Below, one piece after another: positions 11,401 to 23,400 of a stretch of DNA of 64,000 bases. A model generated the notes under the pieces. The model was not told the DNA's origin. It saw only the letters and a list, made by a program, of their open reading frames with translations, and made no database searches. Within the stretch, counting starts at the first letter, position 1, and every line of letters begins with the position of its first letter. The position numbers were made by a program, and so were the translations under genes. This DNA comes from Spirometra erinaceieuropaei (taxonomy: Eukaryota > Platyhelminthes > Cestoda > Diphyllobothriidea > Diphyllobothriidae): contig CACRXP010000397.1 of the NCBI GenBank assembly GCA_902702965.1, forward strand, positions 362,750 through 426,749. Direction: 5' to 3'.

Positions 11401-14400
11401 TTCTGTCTCTAAACCTACTTTACGTTCGACGTAACAATCTGCAGGAGGTAAAGGACACGCCAATGGGTTCGCCGATTCCAGGAATTATAGCCGAGGCGAT
11501 CCTACAACAGTTGGAGTCGCTGGTTTTCCGACCCCAAAGACCAAAAATTCTGGGCTCGGTATGCGGATGGAACCTTCATCGGCATCGAGCAGGATCAGGT
11601 CCTCCCAGACACTCAATTTACGATAGAGATAGAAAACAACCAGCTGGTCTTTCTTTATGCCCTCATCTGCCGCAAAAATTGTGGTTGCTTAAAAACCAAA
11701 TCTTTCAGGAAAGCTTGATCCAAATGTGATTAAACTCGCGTCGTCCGGCGGGGCCTCGTAGCTCAGGTGGTTAGATCGTTGGCTGTACTGAAGCCTTCCC
11801 CTTACTGCGTGGGTTCGAATCCCACCGAGGCGCCGAGTTTTTCACAGTTGAGTCAATATGAATTTCAGGAAAGCGACAAATAAGATGCAAATACTGAACT
11901 TCAACAGCAACCATCGGATCAGTCACAAACGTGGTTGCGTAAGGGCGCTGTACCTGCGTGTTGAGATGCATTGCGGTGAAATGGAAGAGAGAGTTGCTAA
12001 ATTACAATAACTTCGACGGGTACTGAGAGCCAATGGCTGCCCACGCAACTCTGTCAACCAGTGCAAACGAAAACGACACCAGAGACAAAATCCATCCAGT
12101 CCCAAATCTTGGAGGGCTCTTCCGGAAGCCGTCAGTCATCTTCTCACTCCACTTGGAGTTGGGGTTGCACACACGCCGGAAGCAACCATCAGGCCCCAAG
12201 TCATGTGGCTGAAAGACCCATTGCCACGGCAGGAAACTTCAGGAGTCGTTTACCGGATTTGATGCAGTTTTGGTCAAAGCAACAACGTCGAAGAAACTGG
12301 GCGATTACTCCATTCGCTAATTGCCGAGCACGCAGCATCAGTGAGGCGGAAGAACGCTAGCTCTCAGTCGGCGACTCAGTCGACGGGATCCGGCCATATT
12401 TTCAAGGTTCAAGAGGCCGAAATCCTTTCAAGGGGTGACAAGCGCGTGAGCCGCGAGCTGCCCGGGTCATGGTTCTCAGGTCCGCAATTCATCAACAAGT
12501 CCATAATGACCTCCCGTTACCGTATCTGTGTTGAGATTTTTCCTGGGCAGGGGAATCAGTCGCATGAGGAGGGCGTGGGCGAGCAATAATCCCGGTGACA
12601 GTGAGCCAATTTGCCGAGCACTCATCAAACCAGCATCCAACATGGACGAGGAAATCGCGGCCATTAACAACTCGGACGCGGGCTGAAAACCATCATCGCA
12701 TCAATTACGATTCCCGGTTGTGATTGCGAGAGTTCTTAATTACAGTACGCATATGGTCCCACGACGGCCACGCGCTATATATACTGCACTCCTTGTGCCA
12801 CCAGCCCCTTTATCTGTGACTGCCTCTGATGATGGGTTCCAATGAGAATCCGAAACGTCAGACAGATAGATTTTTTGTTCCAGTAACCGCATCTCCGTCT
12901 TCTGAATCATTCATTCAATGAGCCCTTCCTTACCTCCGCTTTTCGTTAATTTATGACTCAGCGGAGTTTCTGGACGATCGGATGCTCCTGGTTCGGACGC
13001 TCCGGCGTACCTGTCGCGATGCACAGGCACAAAACTTGCCCCAGTAAGTATAAGGTCGTAGAATGCACGTAAATGATTATAGTACGTTGCTACAAATCTA
13101 GGGGCTCCGACTTTCACCATACTACCAATCTCTCCTTGGCCGTCCCAGTGCTCCCATTATAGCACGAAGGTCTTTTGCAGTGCTTTTAATGGGTTCTCAA
13201 GTATGTCCGTGACAGAATCCTCCCCACGACTGATGGGATTGTCGAGAGGTTTACTAAGCAAAACAACCGTCTGATTTCACGAAAGTTGCATCTTACTGGA
13301 TTCCGAATATCCTCAATAAGAATAAAATCTACATCTCACTACAACTGAAGCAGAGACAAAACTCTAACTTATACCTTAACCATGAGACAAAATTTGCATG
13401 ATGTGGCGGGGCATTTTCATCTCAGCGCATCTGTAGTCGGGAAGAGTCCTCTTCCTTCCGCTGTCCGCAGATACTGCCAGGTGAAAACGCGTTAAAAATA
13501 TACAGACCGCCTTCTTCATTGGTCCATATTTCCTCTCTGGCGTAGACTGAGCTACCGTCACCTTGAATTGCTAAATGACCTTCCTAATGTCTCTTCGACC
13601 GGTGACCATCCTCGCAAACAACCTGTCCTCACGCTCAAAAAATTATAAAGTTGCCGGACTCGCCTAGAATATTCACCCCCATTTCAGATTTCACTGCATG
13701 CACCGCCGTACAATCTAAGTCAACCTCACTTTTCTGGCGGTTAGGACGGGGCAGTAACATGTGAGGCCTGGAGGGGCTAACATTAATCAAGCTGTCTTTA
13801 CTCCTCTTCAGAACTAAGAGGCGCGGTTTACGTCTGGTTGCTAAGCTACGATTGCGAAAGGTCGTTTAGAACATTTGGCGCTTTGACGACTTACAGAATA
13901 GCAGTCAACTGAACTTTTGGTCAAAACATACACCCACTCGTGCTAATAGATTGTTAAAGGTATAGCATGGATTATAACACTTTAATTATAAGAAAATTCA
14001 TTATTTGAGTTTTGCCGTTCTGTACGGCCAACGAGATCGAACTACGGGAGCACGAATTTGAACGTGTAGGGCAGGTTGCAAATAAACTTGGCCTATCAAA
14101 TAGGTGGAGTATGGGTTAGGAATGTAGGCAGACATGCCATCCGACCTGTGCTCAGTCACCTGACGGAGGCAGAATCGTTGCGAAGTATAGATAACGGGAA
14201 AAATGAGGTCGTATTAGGCGGGAGCTAACAATGCAACCCTTGTTTTAGAGAGGGAAAGCAATAATAAAACTGGTCAGGCACCAGAAAATTCTGTTTATTG
14301 TTCTGAGCTCTCGAACTCGCACAGGGGTCCATCGTCAGAGATGGTAACAGCAACAGAATAAGCGACAGTTGTAGGGCTTGTTAACCAATTATCGATCGAT

Positions 14401-17400
14401 TGCGCAGGATTGAGGGTGACTGCGCAGGGCTCTGTATGCCGGCGCCAGATCGATAAATCGGTTGAATGAGTTCCTATCTGAGGTCCAGGCTTCAATCCGT
14501 CCTCGGTCTGTTTTGTTTCCAGCTTGGGCGAATAACTTAGTGGCTGCGAGGTTGAACCCAAACCCACTTTGTAGAAGTGGGCAGCCACCAGTGATAATTC
14601 TTCGCTCGTCGTACAACCAGTTTATGTTCCTGTATGCGTGGTCCGAGCATGCATCCAGTTTGACCTATGTAGTTACAAGGACAGTGTTGGCACGAGATGC
14701 GTTACACTACCCAATATGGCCCTTCAGGACTTCATCGGTCCTTAATTTTCATGACCTTGCTGTGCATAATGGCTTTGGACCGGTATGAAATTCCAGCACC
14801 TAGCTCCGCAGTAATGCGCTTCGTTGCTTTTGAAACGTCCTTAATATATGACAGAAAATGTCATATCCTTGGTGGCGTTGTTTAGGGCCTCTGGGGGCGA
14901 CCGCGTAGCGACAACTTATAAATGCCTTCAAATAGCCATTCTGCATAATTTGTTCGGGAAGATAACGGGCCTCACGCCTGCGTACATCTTGCTCAGCAAC
15001 ATGAAGTTGCAAACAAAGACGACCGATAAGCTGACCATTGGAGATTGAACAGCGGTTGGTGCCGTGATATCTGCACATGAAGAATGAGGGTTTCTGTTTT
15101 TCTTCTAGTGGTTCATCTGTGCTGGTCTTTTCCACGACGGCGACTTGAAATGCCATGTGATCGTGTCCAGACTTAATATATAATGCCCCACCTTATACTA
15201 CTTACGGCCTTGTTCTTAGAAGTGTAGCGTCAACGGGATTTTAACTAGTCATGCGACAACTGGATGGCGACAAAAAGTTTGCTGGCACGAGCGTTCATGA
15301 GTACTTGTTAGTCTTGAGTGCTCAGAGGGTCATTCTGCGGTCGACGGCGTGGATGTAAAAGATGAGATAACTAGTTGCAGAAAATAGTTGACAGTAAAAA
15401 GCTTCGGAAGCCGAATAATGTCTGATGTTTCATTTGCAATCTTAAACTTCATTACAAGAAACAGCAACCGAGAAATGTGTCGAATGTACGGAGTTTGCGA
15501 GAACTGCAGAAAGCAGCTGCCATCTGGACACATTTACTGAAGTCAACATCCCGCAGTCTTGTGACAGAGGTTCACGCCTCCTGCGACGATCGCTTCGTCG
15601 CTCACATTCAGATATTTTATGGTTGTGACTACATTAGCAATGCCGGTGATGAATCCGACCATTACTCAGGCAGTCGGACTGCCGATACTATAATCGGAAG
15701 CAGTGTTCACCAGCGCACTGGCCGCAGAATTATGTAATTGTTGCAGCACGTTCTCAACCCGGAATAGGGACGGGAAGACTACTGAGATTGTCGACGAACT
15801 GAAGGCCGACGGAGCACCACGCAAACAGTTTGCAGGTCATGCGGTTGTCGTCTGTCTAGGGAATTTCGACGTTGTCTAACTTGAATTTGCGGTTGTGTCC
15901 CGTCGAATGAGCCGCGAATTGGGGAACATGTTCAGTCATTCGCATTCGGCATAATCCTGTTTCTCTCTAGAAGTTGTCTTACCCGCAAATGCGTCAGCAT
16001 TAGTAAACATCTCCGGAAGTAACTCACCTGGACAGGGGTTACTTCAGTCTCAAAATTTGCCGTTTACCGATCGCCTCCGGCCTGTATGCATCTCCGATTC
16101 CAGATGATGCGAGAGGGCGGTTAGGCGGCTTCCGATATGTCCCTGACTTGTGAGATAGCTCGCTAAATTTTGATGATTGTGCGGTGCATATTCTACGCTT
16201 CGCTTACATATGCGCCGGCTGGGGAAGGTGCGCGGATAGCCATTCCGCCCCGAGTACCCGCCGGAGTTATTGTGGTCCAGCAGCCTTGTCCTCCAATTCA
16301 TTGCAGCGCGTCTCCACAGGACAGCAAAGTACCCTTTCGCAGCTTCGTTTGTGGCTGATTTGACGGTTTCTGTAGAAGTCCAGCACCTGCGTCCTGTTTG
16401 ATGCTTTTTTAAAACTGTGGTTTTCGGACCCCTACAACCTTTGCGACTGACAAGGGCATTCCGGAGTCCAGCTGGCCGATTTACTCCACCTTAATCTTAG
16501 AGCATATGTTCGGGAAAGCATCGTTAAGATGTTCTTCTAATACCAATACTCGACTCCGGCCAAAACGAGGCAGGTGGATGATCAGTGTGCTCCTAGAGGA
16601 TTGTCGTTTTCGTCTGCGCAAATACCATAATGTCCTGAGCTAGGTAGATTCGCAGTTTTCAGGGCTCATTGATGAAAACGACATAGCGCTGCCACACTAA
16701 GAACTCAAAAAATGAGTCAGAGAGGTAGCGCCTAGACGAGAAGTGGAACTGACGGATAAATTCCGAAGAGCAAGTGCTATTGCACTGAGCGATAAAGAGG
16801 TAGCCCTTACTATCTTTTGTCTAAAAAGCTACGGTGGGATGACTTCAGCTGTTGATGCATGTACCCTGTTTTGCTGTCTCGGATGCGATGAGATTGGCCT
16901 GTGGCCACCACTGATTCGGTTCTTACACACACCCAGGCGACTGCCGACAACAGATCACGTTATTGGTGATGACGCGCAAACTGTGCGTCGTCATTTCGAG
17001 AGCAGAGCAGGATTCTTTCCTGACACTGAAACCTAGAAGGCGCATTGCAGAACTGTCAATAGACAAAGAGTGCTTCACGGCTGTGCATGAAAAGATTGGC
17101 TACCACCAGAAAACCAACATCCCACCCGAGGACCACCATGCGTACGTAACTCAGGTGCAACGAAAACCCGATAGGGGAGATGGAAGTGCAAGTCAACAAA
17201 ACACTTACCGGGTAACGAAAGAACGATGTGATGACAAGGATAGGATGATCGATCGTCAGAATAACGGACACAGCAAAAGCGAGATTCTATGGACCGCCCA
17301 ACATACGCAAGGTTGCTACTCCCCTTTAACTCATCGCAAATTTGTGCGGAACAATCACGTTCAAAATGGCTAAATGTCTTCCTCGACACTCAAATATCTC

Positions 17401-20400
17401 CACGGCAGGCTGCGATACGGCGGCTTTCTCAGACTCAGGGGTTACAAATGAACACAGACAGGTGGATGGTACCATTTTACAAAACCTCGTTCCTCACCTC
17501 GACTGCACAGAGCTTAGCTATTACAAATGTCACCGACCTACTTGACAGCCAATATAACGCGATGAGCAAGGTCTAAGTGAAGATGCTCCATCCAGTCGCG
17601 CAGAGTCTACCTCAAATGATACTTCACGCCTAAACGGACAGGACATGGGGGAAATGAAGGAATCCCGGTTGGGACTTCACTGTCTAGTCTCTTCAATGAG
17701 GACAAAAATCTAGGGCAAGTACTGTTCGCAACATACGTACCGCCATTTTGGGCACGTTATATGGGCGATGACTTCGTCATCGTCGAACGACAGCGGAAGT
17801 CATGATTCGACGATTCCCAGAAGTTCATTTTCCTTGGACTTCACTTCACAAGAGAAATAGAAAGAAAGAATCGACCAGCCTTCATGTGCTTTACTAAAAG
17901 GGCCAGTGGAAGCCCGAACCGTGCGCCCTACTTGCTCAGACTGTCTAGAGGCATTTACCCACTGCATGGGCCTATGTGGTCACTTGTGCATTCGCAGGGA
18001 GCCAACGCAAAGCGACGCAGCCCAGGTCTTCTTGCGAAAACTCTCTCAACCCGCGCGCAGGCTACGGCTACATATGGGTCTATTGGGTCATCCGTGTACG
18101 ACAGTTCGACCGTTGCAAACGTCCACATCCACCGCGTGTCCCAGACGCAATGCCCATGACTTGGACGTGAATTACTGAAGCAGACTTACACAGCACCAAC
18201 TCACTATCCCCTCCCCCACCACCCTGGTTTGGAGGCAAGAAAATGTCAAAACGAAGGAAGGCGGACACGGACGCAGTGATTGCCAAAGTTAAACAGCCCA
18301 TTTACGGGCACCTCACACAACCTGGTCCTCACTACGTGCACCGAACTTATACGGGTACGATTCGCATCCCAACTTAGCGGGAGTACCATAAACGCTTCAT
18401 TGAAAATGTAAAATTACAGTCCGACTCTGAGTTCTGCGAAAACGGATCTACTCGCCAGCTGACATCCCACAAAGCCATGACTTTTAGCTCATTGTGATAG
18501 GCCCGAGTATGTTACATTTATTATTTGTAAGCAATTCGTGAATATAATCATGGGATGAATTCCGCAGTATCAGCCCCCATCTTTGTCACCTCTCCCATGC
18601 ATCACTCGATTCGCCGATCGTCTCAATTAGCTGGTGATGGAGTTGGGAGCAGTGGCGGACAAAACTAAACGGCCAGTGTACGTGTATCACCCACGACCCG
18701 GTCACCACTTCATGTACCCGGATACACCAGGTATATGTGCATATTATTACCAGTCGGCACAATATAATACAGGACACGTATAACTGTCACGCGTTGCAGT
18801 TTGCCAGAGTCGTTACGATGGACAAAACGCGGCATGCGAGAAAATTTCCAGAGAGGTACGTAAATTGATGAAGGTTGCTCCTATAAAGTAGACAACCGGC
18901 ACATGTGCGACACTCCGAGCCATGCCGGTCTTCGCGTCCAATCTCATCATCAGTTAGTTGACAGGTTTGGACGGTCGACTTGTGTCTGAGGGAGTGAAAT
19001 CGGTGCTGGAAAGTAATACCTTCTCATGCCAAATCAGCAAATTTCCCATACTACTAACTCTGATGCTTCTCAGTCGATTGTGATGCCCTATCCGTCGTGG
19101 GGAGAAAACTATATGTTACTCGCGACTGAGGCATAGGTCCCAATGACTCCCTCTTAATGTCGCATTTATAACGCTAAGAAGATACGAGTTCAGAAGCCCT
19201 CTAAATTCTGCATAGTGCATGTGGGTGAGGTTTTATTGTCACGCGTAAACAGACTATTTAACTTTGTCGGATACTGCGACTGCGCTCATCCGCTGTAGTC
19301 TTGACTCTGCCTTGCCATTTGAATACGGCCGATGATGTGACAAGAGACAGAGTGATTGATGTAGATGTGGCGCAAGTCAGTTCCACCATCAAAAAATTAC
19401 GTGCAAGTGACTACTGGGTTCACTACATGGATGCCCCCTTTCCTGCTGCCGGCTAAATACTCATTGTGGTCAGCAGAGACAAGCTGCCGGTCGTATGGCC
19501 CTGGATGAGTTCGCAGTGACGGCAGGTGACCTTGTATCAGTTGGACAGGCAACAAAGGGGTAACAGTCGGGAGATGGCACCCAAAAAAATCCGCCTAACC
19601 AAAGCAGCCTGTCTTACGGGACAGGTGGTAATAGGGGTCTTATGGGTGGTGGCTGGTCGGGATGTACGATACTAGCCGACGGAAAGCCTTATTTGAACAG
19701 GTGAATGATTGAAGTTGGCTCGCTCTCCGCTCCGTTATTACAAAATGGGTCGCCAAAGGCAGTATAGTGGTAACGGACGAGTGGAAGGCGTATAATCCTC
19801 TTTCCTCAGAAGGTCATCTACATTTCTCTGTTAACCACTCAAACAACTTCAAGGACCCTACCACCGGACGGCACACCAATGCCATTGAGGCATATTGGAG
19901 CAGACTGAAAAGGAAACTCTACGAGGGAGGCCCAGTATGTGGTTGAGCTGTGTGGGCTCACATAGACGAAGCACAGTATCGTCTTTGGTTTGGCCTCAAT
20001 GCCATGGTTTGACAGATGCCTGGGAACTGTTCCTGTCCCATGTTGTGCAGACTTATCCTATTTAAAAGTGATTTTGTTTTGTAATAAACTGCCATAATGC
20101 TAATGTATGCCGTATATTCTGGTGTACGTGTGTAACGATGGCGAAGATTGGGTAACAGCGACCATCGTCCATGTAACCTCCTGCGATGTTCGTTCGGCCA
20201 GCACGTGTTAGGCCGTCGGGGAAAGTCCAAGTAGTGCGTGAAAGTAGGTCTGCAACCGCTGATATAGCCTGAAGGCCTTTGAGTGCACTGTTAAAGGTAT
20301 TATTTATAGGTAACGGATTTTTTTGGGTGCCATCTCCCGATTGTTACCAACAAAGGAAGATGCCTTTGCACCGTGTCGACTGTCCACTGCGAACGGCCAG

Positions 20401-23400
20401 ACCTCCCAGTGCGCTTAAATGTAGGCAGGCGTGAAAGCCGATATGAGGGATGGCCGGCCAGATAGAAATGGAGATGCCGACGGTAGTATAGCAATTGCTG
20501 ACCACACATAAGTACGGACGGGTGCAAATGAGCGGCATGGACGAGATGCGTGAGACTGAGGCAGAAAGTACGGATGATGCAGACGATAGGAATAGTTGTT
20601 GACATACAGATTCTGCCCCCCAACAGAGCGAGGAGAAGAAATACTTTGCGTCGCGCAAACAGACGCATACTCGCGTTGCAACCCCTACAGCAGCTTTAGA
20701 TTACTGGTGAAATCGGCAACACCATCACTCACTAAACACTGTGAGAAGCATTATGAAACTTGCCTCCGCTGGTGTGAGCTTATTTGCTGGTGAACTCAAT
20801 GATCACCTCTCAGACCCATTTATGCTGGGGATGTGCGTTTTGGAGTCGCTTAGCTGCATATATGTATATATGTACGCTGAAGTGGGAGAGTCACTTACTG
20901 ACCAGGCTAGTGAGCATTCTTGTCACGTTGCGCCATGGACAGCAATCGCCAGCTTCACCTGCCCTTGCACAATCTTGAGCAGTTATGTAAAGGGAATACC
21001 GACAAAGATATAGGAGACTGTCCCTACTAAGTTTCCTTCGGAGTTAACGCCTGAACTTGAGGACACTTATTTGAAACGAAGCTTTTCAGTCTCGGTCCAT
21101 CGGCTTCTACCGAATTACCGTGAAATATTTGCAAGATGCCCACAGTCAATCGGTCACTGATCTCAAGAAATGCTAACCAGAATTCGGATATATGTTTTCG
21201 GTTAGGAAGGGTCGCTTAAGTGGGATTGTAATATTGACTATCTCGCGACGTCATCCCGTAATACTTCAGACACGCAAGGCCGCTGGCTTTTGAATGCATT
21301 TCTTTTCGTTTGTATGCGCAAACAGAACTTGGTAGAAAATTACTACTTTATTTGCGTGCATTTTCTCTGCCGATTTTCGATGTCCGAAAATATTTTGCAG
21401 AAAACATGTATAAGAATATTTTTCTTTGCATTTACCTGATAACAACTCACATCCCTAAACTCAATATTCGAAGGAAAAGTATCTGTCGGTTTAAAATTTT
21501 TCTAAGCATGAGATCGACGAGGTTTAGTTCTGCAACCCCACCTCATTGATACCGTATGGTTAGCTTACTAAAGCAATATTTGATAACATATCTAACTTAG
21601 GATCGCAAGCAGAGATCGAAGCACGCGCATGGAAGTGCGTGTGGACTGATATCTGAAGTAACTGGGGATGGCGTATAAGCACTCCTCACCCCGTGCACAG
21701 TCACTCGCTGAATCGAAATGGCAAGAAAGATGCAAATGCATGATATTGTGAAGCCGAGGAATTCGTATATAACAAAATGTTTTAAAAAGCTAAACATATG
21801 GTATCAATCAAGTGGGGCCGCAGAACCAAACTTCTCCATGCGATTTGTTAGAACTGAACAGAGTCCACTCAAACAATATCGTATCTGTCTGTTCTACAAT
21901 ACTCACCGTTAGGTGTACGACATATTTCACAGACTATGACAGTTCACGGACCCTATATAATATTAAGGTATAAAGGCACGCATGCTTTTCTTTACAAGAA
22001 AAGTATGCAGATTTCAGACTCGAAAATCTAAACAAAAAAGGAGCAGCAGGTCAAGTTCCAGACAACCCGGGAATAGAAGGGCTTTTAATACCAAAAGCTA
22101 CCATTTCTTCGAGTAAAAAATTTGAAAAAGACACAATTTGCCACCAACTGAGTATAAGAAATAGTATTCTTGTGGAAGTTTTCTATAAAATATATTTGAA
22201 TACAAAAGGGCATTGAAAACCGATGAGGTGAATGCCACCAAGTAAGTAGTCATTTTCTACCGAGTTCTTTCCTCACAGGCCAACGAATAGAAATGCATTC
22301 AAAAGACAACGACCTGACGTGTCTGAATTATCACAGAACTACGTCGCAAGATAGTCAATAGTAGAGTTCTACTTAAGTAATCCTTCCTTACCGAAAACGC
22401 ATTGCAGAAGTTTGGTTAACAACTCATAAGACCAGTCACCGACTGTAAAAATATTAAAACGTTTACCATACTGACAGCATAGGCGCACGTAAAAAGCCCA
22501 GATTAAGATAGTTATTTCTGGGTTTTTTTAACGACACGCATGGACACTAACCACATTTTAGGCGAAAATATCAACTTTCTATGTAGGACGTCAGGTAATG
22601 ATTTCACTGTCGACCACGTGGCTATCCTGGTCCAGGACAGGATTTCAAGTCGAATGCGAGCACTGCGGCATTCTAATCGACATCTGAATCTGTTACTAGC
22701 TTGTCAGGGACTGTCAAAATAAACCAACAGCGCAATGAGGGGCAGTCTTGTAGAAAAGAGTTGGACTTTTACCTGAGTCGGGCATTTTTGCTTATCTTTG
22801 ACAATGGGTCAGAATGATGTTTAGACGCGTTGGACGCATACAGAACTGGACCCAGAAAATTTTTTCTCCGCATTCATCATGCATGCACCTAGGCCTCCCT
22901 TATCTGCTAGGTTTCGAGGCATATGCACGTAAGCGTAATTACATAATGATTGACAATGCAACGCGCAAACGTATCTACCTTCACGTAAGGCATCCAAAGG
23001 TGTTCTTGGGCACCATTGGGACGAGTAGGGCGGATTCCTAGTCGGCCGTGCGAATCAAAAGTAAGCTTCGGACGATCCTCAAAGTTGGCACTGTTGACAA
23101 GCTCTAGTATGACCCAAGAACGGAGTTGTGGTCGAATGACAAATCCGGAGCCATTCGTAAGATCCGGATCACCGTCCTTGTACTCTAAATGTCGCCAAAA
23201 AGCAGTTAAAATTAAGGCATCGTAACTGATCTGTCAACAACAGAACTTATAATTTATTTGCAGTGAATACATGCGTATGACAAAATACTAACCGGTAAGA
23301 ACTAGTCTCCCTTTTGGGTTGATGCACATCATTAGTGAGGGTTGTGATGAACAGACAAACTGAAAGACCGGCAAGGAACAAGGCTGTCGCCCTTTTCTTC

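Larger units (their letters stand above)
11213..12910 (+). pseudogene. Penelope-like element with inverted tails, RT plus GIY-YIG, interrupted by a SINE
   Basis: Reading plus, the RT core appears as EVKDTPMGSPIPGIIAEAIL and a degenerate catalytic 'YADG' segment in place of the expected YxDD (11450-11700), then after a SINE insertion the frame resumes LNFNSNHRISHKRGCVRALY (11890-11955), ALPEAVSHLLTPLGVGVAHT and a GIY-YIG remnant (VVYRI, QSNNVEETGR), then RVSRELPGSWFSGPQFINKS. The 3' tail (12745-12910) contains CTCTGATGATGGGTTCC and GAGAATCCGAAACGTCAGAC. An inverted copy of that tail lies at 11213-11345, so the element is bounded by inverted repeats of about 130-160 bases. Stops and frameshifts show it is dead. 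Confidence 0.85.
5741..13474 (-). other. Intron 7 interval; at least one coding exon unaccounted for
   Basis: The phase mismatch (1 leaving exon 7, 0 entering exon 8) means a coding exon should lie here or the exon 7 donor is wrong. Recognised contents are a CCTAA-like patch (5940-6045), a hairpin (8216-8341) and Penelope pieces at 8345-8900, 9230-9600 and 11213-12910 with a SINE. I see nothing supported in 6050-8160, 9610-11210 and 12910-13470. Confidence 0.5.
13562..23292 (-). other. Intron 6
   Basis: Contents are Penelope remnants (14285-15160 minus; about 17100-17885 plus), a zinc-finger-like LINE tail (17886-18180), a Merlin transposon (19559-20348) and a palindromic element (21143-22445). 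Stretches 15160-16740, 18190-19550, 20360-21140 and 22450-23290 show no supported gene. Confidence 0.55.

Noticed and set aside
11752..11832. tRNA gene (and a second at about 30650-30712)
   Set aside because: Box A and B are present but the anticodon stem is imperfect and each lies inside a repeated unit with target duplications, so these are SINE heads.
12911..13120. Minus frame MVKVGAPRFVATYYNHLRAF as a missing exon
   Set aside because: It lacks the trefoil pattern and a credible acceptor.
20300..20681. Overlapping minus open frames of 88-122 codons beside Merlin
   Set aside because: One runs through the transposon terminal repeat, and none has a recognisable domain.
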